A stretch of DNA of 64,000 nucleotides from assembly GCA_032433765.1 (NCBI GenBank), contig JAVIAB010000124.1, forward strand, positions 96,293,202-96,357,201. Reading direction: 5' to 3'. The stretch comes from Megaustenia siamemsis. Taxonomy: Eukaryota > Mollusca > Gastropoda > Stylommatophora > Ariophantidae. The translations under genes and the position numbers were made by a program. Position 1 is the first letter of the stretch, and the number at the start of each line of letters is the position of its first letter. The notes under the pieces are model-generated. The model ran no database searches. It was not told the DNA's origin and saw only the letters and a program-made list of their open reading frames with translations. Shown in pieces: positions 1 to 12,026 of this stretch.

Positions 1-235
1 ATGTTCCTGACAACCAATGAAAAAAGGTGTTTGTGAGTTTCTGGTACCATTCAAAGGAACTGGAAGGAAAAGTCGACTTTTTTTGTTAATAGCTGAGATG
101 GGAATCCCCCGGTCATTTGACCAGAGTCATCCCTAAATTTCCTTAATGCTATCCTGGCTACCATGCGTTTGTAATGTGACCCTTAATGTCTGTGACCTAC
201 CTAAATTAAGTTGTATATATCATGTTATTGTCTTA

Positions 236-640
236 TTTTTCCATGAAGTTTACCTCCGAGTGAACTTTCAACTTAACCTTTTACCTCTACGTGAAGTTTC
301 AGCTTAACCTTTTACTTCAAAAAGAACTTTCATCTTAACTTTTTACCTGTAAGTGAGCTTACAACTTAACCTTTTACCTCTAAGTGAACTTCAGCTTAAC
401 CTTTTATCTTTAAGAGATTTTTAATTTAACTGTTTACCTCTAAGTGACTTTTAACTTAACCTTTTACCTCTAAGTGAACTTTCAACTTAACCTTCTATCC
501 GTAAGTGAACTTTCAACTTAACCTTTTACTTCTAAGTGAACTTTCAACTTACCCTTTTACTTCAAAAAGAACTTTCATCTTAACTTTTTACCTCTAAGTG
601 AGTTTACAACTTAACCTTTTACCTCTAAGTGAACTCTCAA
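236..640. repeat. 31-bp minisatellite, about 13 copies
   Basis: Tandem units read roughly CTAAGTGAACTTTCAACTTA plus ACCTTTTACCT, with point changes and a few shortened units. The matching array in copy B is at about 23010-23320. There is no coding potential. Confidence 0.85.
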
Positions 641-719
641 CAATATTTAGAGGTTTAACTTTAACTATCTGGTTGCTGACGAGTTCTTTTCTTAATCATT
701 GCATCTAATTTTCCTATCT

Positions 720-1150
720 TTAAACGTATCCTTCATTCTATAGTAATGCTATTAGAGAACGAAGAATGAAGTGCAATAAATGATATACATAATAGCGAAA
801 GAAAACAATAAGAAAGATCTCCGCCTGAACAGCAAGAAAAAAGAAGTAAGTCATCTCGAAGAAAAAATCATTACTGTCATATGTGCCTTACTTAATCAGA
901 CAGCTGCCTTTATAAGAGAGTCTGGAATCCTAGTCTGAATGAACCATGATAGCAGATGAAGAAGAATACCATGTAAAAATCAGAGGGACAAACCTGAAAC
1001 AAGTGAAAATCGTTAAATACTTGCACAAGAACATTAGATGGAAGATGCACTACATAAATAAAAAGCAAGTAGAGACAAAAGTAGAATTTCAGAAAATGAA
1101 AAAAGAACATCTTATGTAAAAAAATGTATATCAGGAAAGGAGGTTCTATT
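720..1150 (+). pseudogene. LINE reverse-transcriptase thumb remnant
   Basis: Broken frames on the plus strand read like the region after the RT catalytic box: a stretch like LNSKKTEVMVISKK, then KIRGTNLKQVKIVKYL and VEFQKMKK. This is the usual non-LTR pattern in which a KTE/KTK motif is followed by a YLG-type motif and AKxxFQKMK. Stops and frameshifts interrupt it and neither end of the element is visible. The paralogous copy is at about 23412-23815. Confidence 0.7.
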
Positions 1151-1435
1151 CCGATTCGCAAATTGAGGGCCATCTTATTGCTTACATATGATAACATAGA
1201 TAATGTACAAGTAAATCATTTTCTGATCTCAAAAAGGCATTTAAAGGCCTTTAGGAAAGAGAGCCGCATCCGTCTGTAGAACAGTGTTGCAAGTCTTACA
1301 ATGATTGCGATCGTAACGGATAGAAGCCCAAATGTTACGGAGAGGGGCGGGTAGACGGCTCCTGACAAACATAACGCGAAGGTAACAATCATGCTTGAAG
1401 ACAACTAAGGGAGGGTCAGGAAAGAGTAGGAGAGA

Positions 1436-1564
1436 AATAATAATAAATGAATATTATTATAGAGGGAAACTTCCGAGGAATAATAATAAATGTATATTAT
1501 TATAGAGGGAAACTTCCGAGGAATAATAATAAATGAATATTATTATAGAGGGAAACTTCCGAGG
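1436..1564. repeat. 43-bp tandem repeat, 3 copies
   Basis: Three near-identical units contain AATAATAATAAATG and GAGGGAAACTTCCGAGG. They are present in copy A only; copy B is continuous here at about 24093, so the repeats are part of a copy-A-specific insertion or a copy-B deletion. Confidence 0.88.
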
Positions 1565-1654
1565 CGATAATCAGCGAATTAATTGAGAGGAAGAGGTATG
1601 TTTACAGCACTCGGAAAAAAATGACAAATAACAAACAACAAAAAAAAAAACCCA

Positions 1655-1760
1655 AAGAACAATATATGGACCGAAACAGGATCGAACCCGTACTCAGTGG
1701 CACAGCGCCTTGCCACGAACAGCCAAACGCTAGGCGGATAGTGGAATCGAAACGGAGAAT
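1655..1760 (-). repeat. tRNA-like sequence, probable SINE head
   Basis: The minus strand contains GGGTTCGATCCTG, a good RNA polymerase III B box, preceded by a short inverted repeat (GTGGCAAGG ... GTGCCAC). It sits in the segment of about 300 bp that is absent from copy B. It does not fold as a complete tRNA by eye, so a SINE remnant is more likely than a gene. Confidence 0.5.
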
Positions 1761-2559
1761 GAGGAGGTAGCGGTGAATGATTACTATCACATGATAGTGG
1801 TGAAGGAGATGAGGTGAGAGCAGGCACTACCCCGTCAGAGGGGAGGAGGATCGGATAGACAGGATGCTGGTAGCATGACTGATGTGAGAGAACTCAATGG
1901 AGAGCAGGTAGAAGATCCGATTCGAGATAGAGAGAGGTATGGACAAAAGGTTTCTAGTATCAGGCGGGCTTGATTTAGGAAATCAAAGTAAACTAATATC
2001 TAGGAAGGAGCCAGAGGAGGTGGAATGTAGGAAGTGATGCGAAGCGATGAGTGAACATGTCACATATGGTCAATGAATAAGGAGATTTCCTCTCAGGGCT
2101 ATTAGACCGATGAAGTCGTCAGTATTCCAGGTAACATATGAATAGACATGCATAGCTATAGCCTTTTGGTGCACATCGCTACCCACTGATCTGGTGAAGA
2201 AGTTGCCATCGAACTCGAAAAAGTTGAGGTTAAGAACTAGTTTCTCTAGACGGAGGTGGACGTCGATTGCGTTAGGTTAGCTTCTGTTATCAAGGAACAA
2301 TTTGAGAGCTCTAGTGAATGGAGGTGTACAGGAAGGAGACATCCACGACAAAGAGACGGTAATTCCGGTCAGAAGAAGGGTTGATGTTGGCACAAATATT
2401 TATAGCGTCGTTGGTGCCTTGAACACATGAGGCGTGGGGTGGGGTGGAGGGGTTTCATGAAAATTGGTTAAAAAACAATGTCGAGAAAGTCATAAATGGG
2501 CATCGTGAGGTACGAGACAGAAGAGACAACTGCTTGTCCGTGAGAGATTTGTTTGTGTA

Positions 2560-2999
2560 TCGTTGGCAGCATGTATTAAGATGGTCGATCTAAGCCACTA
2601 TCGGGGAGGATCATACGGGACGTGCTAGCAGATATACATTCTGACATATATTCTTACAACATCAACAAAAACTTCACCTAAATATACAGAAAACCAAGAT
2701 ACTGTCTACTGATATAGCAAAAAGCAAGCCCCCCAAAACATCTGTGAAGAGAACTTTACATTATAACAACTTTTGATTAGTTGGGATCGGTAATAATTAA
2801 TAATGAAACTATCAGAAGGAAACTAAAATAAGACTAGCAATAGCAACACAGAATTGATCGTCATTTAAAATTGTGGCATAATACAAACAAGACAGTAACA
2901 TTAAAACAATTCAGGGAGTGTACCTAACTAATAACAAAATATAGTTATAAAACATTGACAATCTCGCAAATAGTATGAAGAAAGTTGGTTCCTTCGAAA
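2560..2999. other. No gene seen; duplicated spacer
   Basis: This stretch is AT-rich and conserved with about 25010-25420. I see short LINE-like frames but nothing I can name. Confidence 0.5.
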
Positions 3000-3417
3000 C
3001 GAGACGCTGCTGAAAATTCTAAAGGATACCTTCGATAATGTTCATCTGATAAATTCTGCAGAGTGTTTGTCATGCCATGACATAAAGCTATCTAATGTAT
3101 GCTCTCTTTGTATTTCGCGATCTTTCTTTCAATGTATTTTTCCAGTTATAACTAAGTATTCCAACTTTTCTCTACTGATGATGTGCCCATATATAGTTGA
3201 GTGTTTCTTTCTGATGTTTTTCAGAAGCTCCCTATTTGTGTTGGCCTCTTTGAGAATCTCCCCGTTGGCCCTTTAAGCTGTTGAGGTAACTCTCAACATT
3301 TTTCTGAGAACTTCCATCTCTATGGCCTCTAATCGGATTTAAATATTTTTGTCTACTGCTCATGATTCGCTTCCATCGGTCAAAATTGGAATTGGCTCTA
3401 TAGGGCAATGATAAACT

Positions 3418-3473
<56 letters not shown>

Positions 3474-3690
3474 TCCGTTGACATAGACCTATTGCTTAAG
3501 ATGTTTTTCATATTCTGAAATTCTATTTTGGCCTGAGCTATTCTGTTCTTTTCTTCTGTGGTGCATCTTCCCTCTGATGTTCTTATTGTGTCTAGGTATT
3601 TGACTCGTTGCAATTGTCTCAGATGTGTCCTGTTCGTGTTCGAAAGTGGAAGTTTTTTTTTCGAAGTAAAGGAAAACAACAATCATGACT
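3000..3690 (-). pseudogene. LINE C-terminal remnant with CT microsatellite
   Basis: The minus strand encodes a LINE connection/C-terminal region: RVKYLDTIRTSEGRCTTEE, then IAQAKIEFQNMKNILSNRS, then after the CT tract a GSESW-like motif (expected YGSETW) and ALRKML/LLKNIR-like segments. The CT microsatellite at 3418-3469 lies inside the frame. It is a non-LTR element, clade uncertain. Copy B carries the same remnant at 25420-26095. Confidence 0.8.
3418..3469. repeat. (CT)n microsatellite
   Basis: About 26 perfect dinucleotide units, inside a LINE remnant. The copy B counterpart (25838-25888) is shorter and interrupted. Confidence 0.98.
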
Positions 3691-3787
3691 GTTTAATTAT
3701 TTATTGAGAAAGGAACAGTTGGATTGTGTATATATAATTGTATAGTGTAACTTCTTATAAAGAATAAAAAAGAAGAGACAACGGGAA

Positions 3788-3789
<2 letters not shown>

Positions 3790-3842
<53 letters not shown>
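3790..3842. repeat. (GA)n microsatellite
   Basis: About 26 GA units, in inverted orientation to the CT tract 320 bp upstream, so the two could pair as a long hairpin. The copy B tract at about 26200-26223 is much shorter. Confidence 0.98.
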
Positions 3843-3846
<4 letters not shown>

Positions 3847-3919
3847 AAGAGAGCAAACTACAAAAGAAATTGGTTTTGTGGTAAGTCAAGAAGAGAATCC
3901 TCAAGCAACTATTGAAATA

Positions 3920-4975
3920 GAAAGAAACCGAAGAAAGTATTATATAGAAACAAACTGACGAAAGTATTATATAGAAACAAACTGACGAAAGTATTATATA
4001 GAAACAAAACGACGAAAGTATTATATAGAAACAAACTGACGAAAGTATTATATAGAAACAAACTGACGAAAGTATTATATAGAAACAAACTGACGAAAGT
4101 AGTATATAGAAACAAACTGACGAAAGTATTATATAGAAACAAACCGACGAAAGTATTATATAGAAACAAACTGACGAAAGTATTATATAGAAACAAACCG
4201 ACGAAAGTATTATATAGAAACAAACTGACGAAAGTATTATATAGAAACAAACTGACGAAAGTATTATATAGAAACAAACTGACGAAAGTATTATATAGAA
4301 ACAAACTGACGAAAGTAGTATATAGAAACAAACTGACCAAAGTATTATATAGAAACAAACCGACGAAAGTAGTATATAGAAACAAACCGACGAAAGTAGT
4401 ATATAGAAACAAACCGACGAAAGTAGTATATAGAAACAAACTGACGAAAGTAGTATATAGAAACAAACTGACGAAAGTATTATATAGAAACAAACTGACG
4501 AAAGTATTATATAGAAACAAACTGACGAAAGTAGTATATAGAAACAAACTGACGAAAGTATTATATAGAAACAAACTGACGAAAGTATTATATAGAAACA
4601 AACGGACGAAAGTTTTATAAAGAAACAAACTGACGAAAGTAGTATATAGAAACAAACCGACGAAAGTAGTATATAGAAACAAACCGACGAAAGTAGTATA
4701 TAGAAACAAACCGACGAAAGTAGTATATAGAAACAAACCGACGAAAGAAGTATATAGAAACAAACCGACGAAAGTATTATACAGAAACAAATCGACTAAA
4801 ATATTATATAGAACAAACAGAAGAATGTATTATAAAGAAGCAAACCGACGATAACATTATGTAGAAAAAAAACGACAAAAGTATTATATTAAAAAAAAGA
4901 CGAAAGTATTATATAGAAACAAACCGAAGAAAGTATTATATAGAAGCAAACAGACACAACTATTATATAGAAAAA
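3920..4975. repeat. 27-bp minisatellite, copy A
   Basis: The unit is GAAAGTATTATATAGAAACA plus AACTGAC, about 32 complete copies followed by degenerating ones. Because 27 is a multiple of three, the minus strand stays open for 293 codons as repeats of YNTFVSLFL. This is a by-product of the repeat, not a gene. The copy B array has the same unit but is far longer (26310-30110). Confidence 0.96.
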
Positions 4976-5149
4976 AAAAACAACGAGAGTATTGAAACCA
5001 ATTTGGATATTTCTGACCCAGTATTACTAGTCTAGTAGCAAGGTTAAAAATGTGATCTAGTTTGTGAATATGGACGAGGTGAAAGAGGCAACAAAAGAAC
5101 GGAAAAAAATAATATGGTAACAGGGAACACATGGTTTAAACAACACCGC

Positions 5150-7170
5150 AGATAACTTGCAACGTGGAGAGGTTCAGGCCAACAGACAATTACCAATAAA
5201 TAGATGACATATCAAACAACAACATGGAGAAGGTCAGGCCAAAAGACTATCAGTCAAATAGATGTCATATCAAACAACAACATGGAGAAGGTCAGGCCAA
5301 AAGACTATCAGTCAAATAGATGTCATATCAAACAACAACATGGAGAAGGTCAGACCAATAGAATATCATTCAAATAGATGACATATCAAACAACAACATG
5401 GAGAAGGTCAGGCCAAAAGACTATCAGTCAAATAGATGTCATATCAAACAACAACATGGAGAAGGTCAAGCCAAAAGACTATCAGTCAAATAGATGTCGT
5501 ATCAAACAACATGGAGAAGGTCAGGCCAAAAGACTATCAGTCAAATAGATGTCATATCAAACAACAACATGGAGAAGGTCAAGCCAAAAGACTGTCAGTC
5601 AAATAGATGACATATTAAACAACAACATGGAGAAGGTCAGGCCAAAAGACTATCAGTCAAATAGATGACGTATCAAACAACAACATGGAGAAGGTCAAGC
5701 CAAAAGACTATCAGTCAAATAGATGACATATTAAACAACAACATGGAGAAGGTCAGGCCAAAGACTGTCAGTCAAATAGATGACGTATCAAACAACAACA
5801 TGGAGAAGGTCAAGCCAAAAGACTATCAGTCAAATAGATGACATATTAAACAACAACATGGAGAAGGTCAAGCCAAAAGACTATCAGTCAAATAGATGAC
5901 ATATTAAACAACAACATGGAGAAGGTCAGGCCAAATTACTATCAGTCAAATAGATGACATATTAAACAACAACATGGAGAAGGTCAAGTAAAAAGCCTAT
6001 CAGCCAAATAGATGTCATATCAAACAACGTGGAGGAGGTCAAGCCAAAAGACTATCAGTCAAATAGATGACATATCAAACAAAACATGGAGAAGGTCAAG
6101 CCAAAAGACTATCAGTCAAATAGATGTCATATCAAACAACAACATGGAGAAGGTCAGACCAATAGAATATCATTCAAATAGATGACATATCAAACAACAA
6201 CATGGAGAAGGTCAGGCCAAAAGACTATCAGTCAAATAGATGTCATATCAAACAACAACATGGAGAAGGTCAAGCCAAAAGACTATCAGTCAAATAGATG
6301 TCGTATCAAACAACATGGAGAAGGTCAGGCCAAAAGACTATCAGTCAAATAGATGTCATATCAAACAACAACATGGAGAAGGTCAAGCCAAAAGACTGTC
6401 AGTCAAATAGATGACATATTAAACAACAACATGGAGAAGGTCAGGCCAAAAGACTATCAGTCAAATAGATGACGTATCAAATAACAACATGGAGAAGGTC
6501 AAGCCAAAAGACTATCAGTCAAATAGATGACATATTAAACAACAACATGGAGAAGGTCAAGCCAAAAGACTATCAGTCAAATAGATGACATATTAAACAA
6601 CAACATGGAGAAGGTCAGGCCAAATTACTATCTGTCAAATAGATGACATATTAAACAACAACATGGAGAAGGTCAAGCAAAAAGCCTATCAGTCAAATAG
6701 ATGTCATATCAAACAACGTGGAGAAGGTCAAGCCAAAAGACTATCAGTCAAATAGATGACATATCAAACAAAACATGGAGAAGGTCAAGCCAAAAGACTA
6801 TCAGTCAAATAGATGACATATTAAACAACAACATGGAGAAGGTCAGGCCAAAAAAACTATCAGTCAAATAGATGACATATTAAACAACAACATGGAGAAG
6901 GTCAGGCCAAAAGACTATCAGTCAAATAGATGACATATTAAACAACAACATGGAGAAGGTCAGACCAAAAGAATATCAGTCAAATAGATGGCAAATAAAA
7001 CAACAATATGGAGAAGGTGAGGCCAAAAGTCTATGAGTCAAATCAATGACATATTAAACAACAACATGGAGAAGGTCAGGCTAAAAGACTGTCAGTCAAA
7101 TAGATGACATATTAAACAACAACATGGGGAAGTTCAGACCATAAGATTATCAGTCAAATAGATGACATAT
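5150..7170. repeat. 58-bp minisatellite derived from a LINE endonuclease
   Basis: About 33 units, mostly 58 bp, contain AACATGGAGAAGGTCAGGCC and AAAAGACTATCAGTCAAATA. Translated, the unit reads TWRRSGQKTISQIDDISN, which matches the conserved LINE endonuclease segment TWxSPgxxxxNQIDyI. The flanks fit: NTWFKQH lies just before the array and the next endonuclease segment just after it (7179). Longer-range periodicity is also visible: a distinctive variant at 5341 recurs at 6145. In copy B the same locus has only 2-3 units. Confidence 0.9.
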
Positions 7171-8340
7171 CAAAGACCATGCCGGAAGATGATTGTAACA
7201 GCTATCAAGACACGGTTTGTGGAAAAAGAAGAATAAAACTAAAGAGTACAAGTAGAAAGGTGGGCTTTGCCAGACTCAATATAGAACTAGTTAAATATGC
7301 CCAAGACCTACGGGAACAATGCACTGTTGTTTTAACAAATAGATTCAATGCAGTAGCAAAGATAAAAAGCATAGATGAGCATTAAGCAAAGCTACGAGAC
7401 TATGTACATTAAACTGTCAATGAATTAATATTACCTAAACTTGAGGTTCCCAAAGAAAAAATGTATAACAAAAGATATCCAACGAATTGATGAACAAGGA
7501 AGACCAAACATAAACGAGAAGAATATAATACGCTAAATAAAGAAATAACAGAAATGCCAAAGATGCAAAGAAGATGTGATTAGATTAACAATGAAAAAAC
7601 AAAAATTGAAGATTGTCAAATTAAAAAAAAATACATTCAATGCATAAACGGATTAATGAAATGACAAGTAGAAAAATCAAATATAGTACGGGATGCTTCA
7701 GATCAAGAGAAGGTGGCTTGTTGGAAAAAAAATGAATTGTTAACAGATGGACGGAATACATCAAAGAGTTACACGGAGGAGAAATAATTGAACTAATACC
7801 AGACCTATCAGAATAAACCAGATAACATAAATTATGAAGGACCATCAATGCTTGAAGATGAAATAGTAGATTCCATAAAAAAGAAGAGGGGCTAGAAGCT
7901 CTTGATGAGGTAGGAATACACACCATAGCAAAGTTAATGAATGACATTTATGGCAGTGGTTATATGCTTAGTGATTTTCTACAACCCACCTGTATATCTT
8001 TTTTTTATCTATTAAATAAGAGATAGCAGATGAACAGTTTAAATTTATTGAAGGAAAAGGAACACAACATATCATTTCTACCCTACGAATACTGATCGAA
8101 GTGAGATCAGGTGTAGGACAGGTGTGCGTACTATCCCTCCTACTGTTTATTACATACATGGAATATATATGCAAATTAGCCAATCCATCAGCGAATGAGA
8201 AGATCAACGGGCTTCTCTTTGCAGATGATCATGCACTAATATATCGAAAAATATAAGCCCCACAAGAACACTTAAACAGACTCAAGAGCAAAAGCCCAAA
8301 TTACAACATGGAAATCAACGTAAACAAAACAAGTCAAGAA
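7165..8340 (+). pseudogene. LINE endonuclease end and RT remnant
   Basis: It opens with the distal endonuclease/linker (KLKSTSRKVGFARLNIEL, then a region ending VAKIKSIDEH), and later has RT motifs: SGVGQVCVLSPLLF (GxxQGxxLSPxLF-type) and LLFADDHAL (the FADD catalytic box) near 8205-8240. Frameshifts and stops separate these pieces. It continues the element whose TWxSP segment was amplified into the 58-bp array. The paralogue is at 30780-32050. Confidence 0.82.
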
Positions 8341-8373
8341 TACCGCAAAAGATAAATAGAACATTAAAAAAGT

Positions 8374-8626
8374 AGTAAAGTACCCATATTACACCAAGTG
8401 GCGTTTAGGGAATATGATGTTAGTGACTATAAATTTTGCAGACCTTCATTCCGCACATGATTTTTGGGGTAATGTGGTCGGTATTACGTCCGTGCCGCTT
8501 TACTTTCCCAGGAAAAAATCCGGTAACCATTAAAGGCTGGGTGAACCGGAAGCCGTCAATTGGGATCGAAATCTACCTCTTGTCCTTTGTAGTCAAGTTC
8601 ACTTACCACTGAGCTATCGCGGCACC
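8374..8626 (-). mobile_element. tRNA-derived SINE (SINE-1)
   Basis: On the minus strand the element starts GGTGCCGCGATAGCTCAGTG (A box) with a B-box-like GATTTCGATCCCAATTG region, then a conserved body and a TACTTTACT tail. Flanking direct repeats ATAGAACAT (about 8356 and 8628) look like the target duplication. A copy occurs at the same position in copy B (32073), so this insertion predates the block duplication. Confidence 0.9.
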
Positions 8627-8799
8627 TATAGAACATCAGCATAACTATAAACGGCAGATCTGAGAGTTGAGAGATAACAGTAGCAGATGCGAACAGGCGA
8701 GCAAAATACAGCACATTATTTCTCCCCTCTACGTTGAAAAAAAAAATAAGGAAGGAAAGAAGAAGAATAAGACTGGCAGAGAGAGCATTGGAGAACAGA

Positions 8800-9299
8800 A
8801 ACATATATACCGATACTTTATTGACGGCATCAAAGCGTTCAATTAATTCAATCCTAAACAGATGATCAAAAAGCTAGAAAACATCAATATAGGTAGTAAA
8901 GATCTGAGGATTATTAAAACATATATGCTGGAAACAAGAAGCAGTCATTATAATTGAAAACAAACATGGAGAATATCAACAAATAAGACAAGGAGAATGA
9001 CAGGGATGAGCATTGTCACCCGATCTAAGCCTGAAATGAAGGTAAAGGAAAGCAACAAAACAGCCTCAGTTATACAGATGACATAATATTGACAGCAGAC
9101 AACTAATACGATCAACACAATCTATTAGATGAAATTGTGACAGAATGTGAACATAAAAGCCTGATCTTAAAATAAAATAGACAGAAGCTTTGATAATATC
9201 AAAGAAACACATTAACTATGGATTTTCCAGCGTTACTAGAAATGTTATTTTTGCTTTCCTTTCGCCGTGTATTCTTTTTTCTATGAATCAGTCTGCTTC

Positions 9300-9341
<42 letters not shown>

Positions 9342-10250
9342 GATCAAGACTCAATTAGAGTAGGATTCCAGATTCTGTGATGAAGTCAGCTGTCTGTTTA
9401 AGTGATTTTATTGCCCATATAGTTTCTCTTCCAGGGAGGTGGGTGTGGACCACATTGCTCTTCTTGGGTCTGTGAACTGGGGGTAATCCTGTAGGACATG
9501 CTTTGTAGTTATGTTGTCCAATGTACAGTGGCATAGGCTGTATGCACCTATTTTGAATTTTGTGAACATGTGATTTATCATTCTACTATGTCCAGTGCGT
9601 AGGTGAAGTATGATGACTTTATCGCACCTTGATAGTTGGTGGTAACCGTCCCTCTCATTATGCTTCTTGTTTGAGTTGAAGCTTTAGAGTGTGTATCCAA
9701 AGATTGCGGTCTGCAGCTATTTCTTCCCAGACTGCAGGGTTTATGTTCAGTCATCATGTCACGTTTACACACATCTATAATTCGAAGTTTTGGGCACCCC
9801 TAGTCCTTATGCCATCTGCCAGTTTTCCGTAGACTATATATTTTGGTATGAGGCCATCTCCGTACGATGTACATGGCCAAGCCAGCGCAGCCTACGTTAT
9901 TTGAGCAGGGTGTAGATTTATACACAAGAAAGTTGTAATGTTGAACTAAATAGAAAAATGCTGAAACAAGTGCATAGTTTCAAATACATGAAATCAATAA
10001 TATTATCAGATGGGATGGCAGAATAAGACAAGCAAAGACATACTTCCATCAAAGGAAAACCATTATATGTAACAAATTATCGTCAATTACTGTTACAAAA
10101 CGAGTCCTAAAGTGCTACATCGAACCTGTTCTACTACATGGAAGTGTGTCATAAACAATAATCAAGACAACACAAATAACAGTGGTTGAGATGTGGTTTT
10201 TTTTAGAAGATTGCTATGAAATAAGCAGATATCAAAAATAACAAATGAAG
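8800..10250 (+). pseudogene. LINE (family X) RT remnant, interrupted
   Basis: Plus-strand frames include INPKQMIKKLENINIGSKDL and a following region like ENKHGEYQQIRQG (RT palm), then after an interruption at about 9235-9910 a thumb region (SDGMAE...AKTYF, CYIEPVLLHGSVS). The same family is present at 59520-60300. It has several stops and is a decayed non-LTR element. Confidence 0.7.
9235..9910 (-). pseudogene. LINE fragments: RNase H-type C-terminus and a second C-terminus
   Basis: Minus-strand frames at 9340-9640 resemble the region after RNase H in I-like LINEs (HxxFTKFKI/CxC and VLQDCP-like patterns), as better seen at 44535-44930. At 9779-9910 another C-terminus reads RLRWLGHVHR on the minus strand. 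A CT microsatellite lies at about 9305-9341. These fragments split the plus-strand family X LINE. Confidence 0.6.
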
Positions 10251-10289
10251 AATGCTTAGAACGAGATGGAGAAATTATAAATGCACATC

Positions 10290-10545
10290 ATAATGGGGAA
10301 GTGTACGGAGACTACTGGACAGTGTCGCTTCAAGGATCGATTGCGGCATTCCTCACCTTCCCAGAGTAGAACTACACACCTGTAACCCACATCTACCAGC
10401 GGCAGGGTCGATGGCGGGGTACTTATCTTTCCAGCCACGAGAACAATTCACGCTGTTTCCAGCGGGAATGGAACACAGGGTTGTCCGAAAGTCGATAGCC
10501 CAGTTGGGCGATTTTCCCAACTAGACTACCGAAGCCCCTGTAGTA
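10290..10545 (-). mobile_element. Second tRNA-derived SINE family (SINE-2)
   Basis: The minus strand starts near GGCTTCGGTAGTCTAGTTGG (A-box-like), has GTGTTCCATTCCC (B-box-like), then a body with TACTCTGGGAAGGTGAGGAA. The same body is at 41557-41763. It lacks the SINE-1 sequence. Confidence 0.65.
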
Positions 10546-11635
10546 GTGAAAAAGTACTAAGACACTAGAATTAATTTCCATTAAGATTATGTTCGTTTCA
10601 ACCCACTAAGTTATAACTAGTAATTGTTCTCTTACAGAGTTAGTGAAGGTTTGAAATCCTAAGAAGACGGTGACCTTAAACAAATCTAGTATAAATGGTT
10701 TATTATTAGAATTTCATATATTATAAATAATGAAAATTAAGTGTCTTACAAAAACTCGGCTAAGGCATTACTGTTGCGTTTACTACGCCATTACTTTTGT
10801 GAATAACTCGAGACAGAAAACAAAGATTTTGAATATTTGATTTATATCATAAGATGTTTATCTGGAAAGTTAATATTAATGCCTACATGTACTAAAACGA
10901 AATATTTGCTCTACCATTTTCTGAAGAAAGAAACCAAAACTAGGTAATTTTCTCTTGGTGTCAGCGGACAATTCACCTTGACACGAAACAATTTAGCAAA
11001 ACGACGAAAACGCGAATTATGGAAAAGTAACATTTTAAAAATATAACTGATGATAATAAAACACTGCAACTAAGACAAGTAACGATTGTCTCGTTTTAAT
11101 CAGTTAATTTATGATATTTTATAAACGTGACCTGCTGACTTTGCTAACATTACTTACCTCGCAGCATGATGACAGCACTGAGCGTGACACTGATAATTGT
11201 GGTTTATTTAAAGTAGCAAACCTTTATTGCTAAATGCTGTTATTAAAATAATACGACTAAACCTCTTGGTCATTGTTTATTCAAGTGTATATTTATATAT
11301 TTGACTATTTCAGATACAAAGATACTACATTTCTTACTTTTATTATCATTGTGGAAATCACACTGTTCTACTACAAAACAGCATTCAACACCTTGTTTTT
11401 TTCTGTTTATTTAATCTCACAACCTCCACACAAGCTTGTGAAATTTCTAAGCAATATAATGTCTTTAAATTAACTTGTAACAATAAACACATATCTAATA
11501 AGAAAAATACATAGTAAATATAATTTAATTTAGTGTTTTTACGATTATATGGATAAACTATGTTGTATATGTATAGAAATATATGCAACTCCATAGACCA
11601 AAATGTATTTTTATTAAATCACGATTTTAATGATA

Positions 11636-11892
11636 AAGTAAAGTAAAGAGCCCATGTCACGATAAGTGGCGTATAGGGAATATGGTGTTAAAGACCATAC
11701 ATTTTACAGACCTTCAGCACATGATTTTTGGGGTAATGTGGTCGGTATTACGCCCGTGCCGTTTTAATTTCCCACAAAAATATCCGGTATCCATTTACGC
11801 CTGGGTGAACTCGGAAGCCGTCGTTTGGGATCGAACCCTACCTCTTGTCATTTGTAGTCCAGTTCACTAACCACTGAGCTATCGCGGCTCCC
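11636..11892 (-). mobile_element. SINE-1 copy with intact target duplication
   Basis: A full-length minus-strand copy from the GGAGCCGCGATAGCTCAGTG head to a TTTACTTTACTTT tail. It is flanked by ATTTTAATGATA at 11624-11635 and 11893-11904. The GPCR-2 flank has an uninterrupted related site at about 46661 (GATTTTAACGAAA), so this copy inserted after the gene duplication. Confidence 0.94.
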
Positions 11893-12026
11893 ATTTTAAT
11901 GATACTTTGCGCATAATTACTCCAAAAGGTAATTTTGAAAAGACCAGGCGATTTTCCGGCAATCTTGTTTCCACAACTTATCCGAATTATCACTTTTGCT
12001 TTACCAAGGGTGAGCTAGTAATTATA

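Larger units (their letters stand above)
1200..2560 (-). pseudogene. Penelope-like retroelement remnant
   Basis: Minus-strand frames resemble Penelope-like RTs. Copy A has FEFDGNFFTRSVG near 2165-2230, which matches the family pattern of FxFxGxFFxQxxG followed by AMGT. Downstream toward 1200 are fragments like LVRSRLPAV and RCDHCKTY, matching the family's LLVRAKLP and CxRCKTC region. Copy B (23880-25010) preserves these better, including CTDDFIG in place of the catalytic YIDD. I see no GIY-YIG endonuclease domain. It is inactive: many stops, and copy A is interrupted by about 300 bp that copy B lacks (near 1430-1735). Confidence 0.75.
1..8526. repeat. Large direct duplication, copy A
   Basis: The whole block reappears in the same order and orientation at about 22770-32220. 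Shared landmarks are the 31-bp minisatellite, LINE RT remnant, Penelope remnant, CT-bearing LINE C-terminus, 27-bp and 58-bp minisatellites, LINE EN/RT, and a minus-strand SINE at the right end. The left end lies beyond the window, so the true start is unknown. The right limit is set where copy B leaves the homology inside its SINE, at the base equivalent to about 8526. Array lengths differ strongly between copies. The first 230 bases hold no gene I can recognise. Confidence 0.88.

Noticed and set aside
3909..4790. 293-codon minus-strand open frame of YNTFVSLFL repeats (and similar ones at 26321-27435)
   Set aside because: It is the translation of a 27-bp tandem repeat; open frames also occur on the opposite strand (27045-27395) and in a second frame. 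No start context or non-repeat domain.
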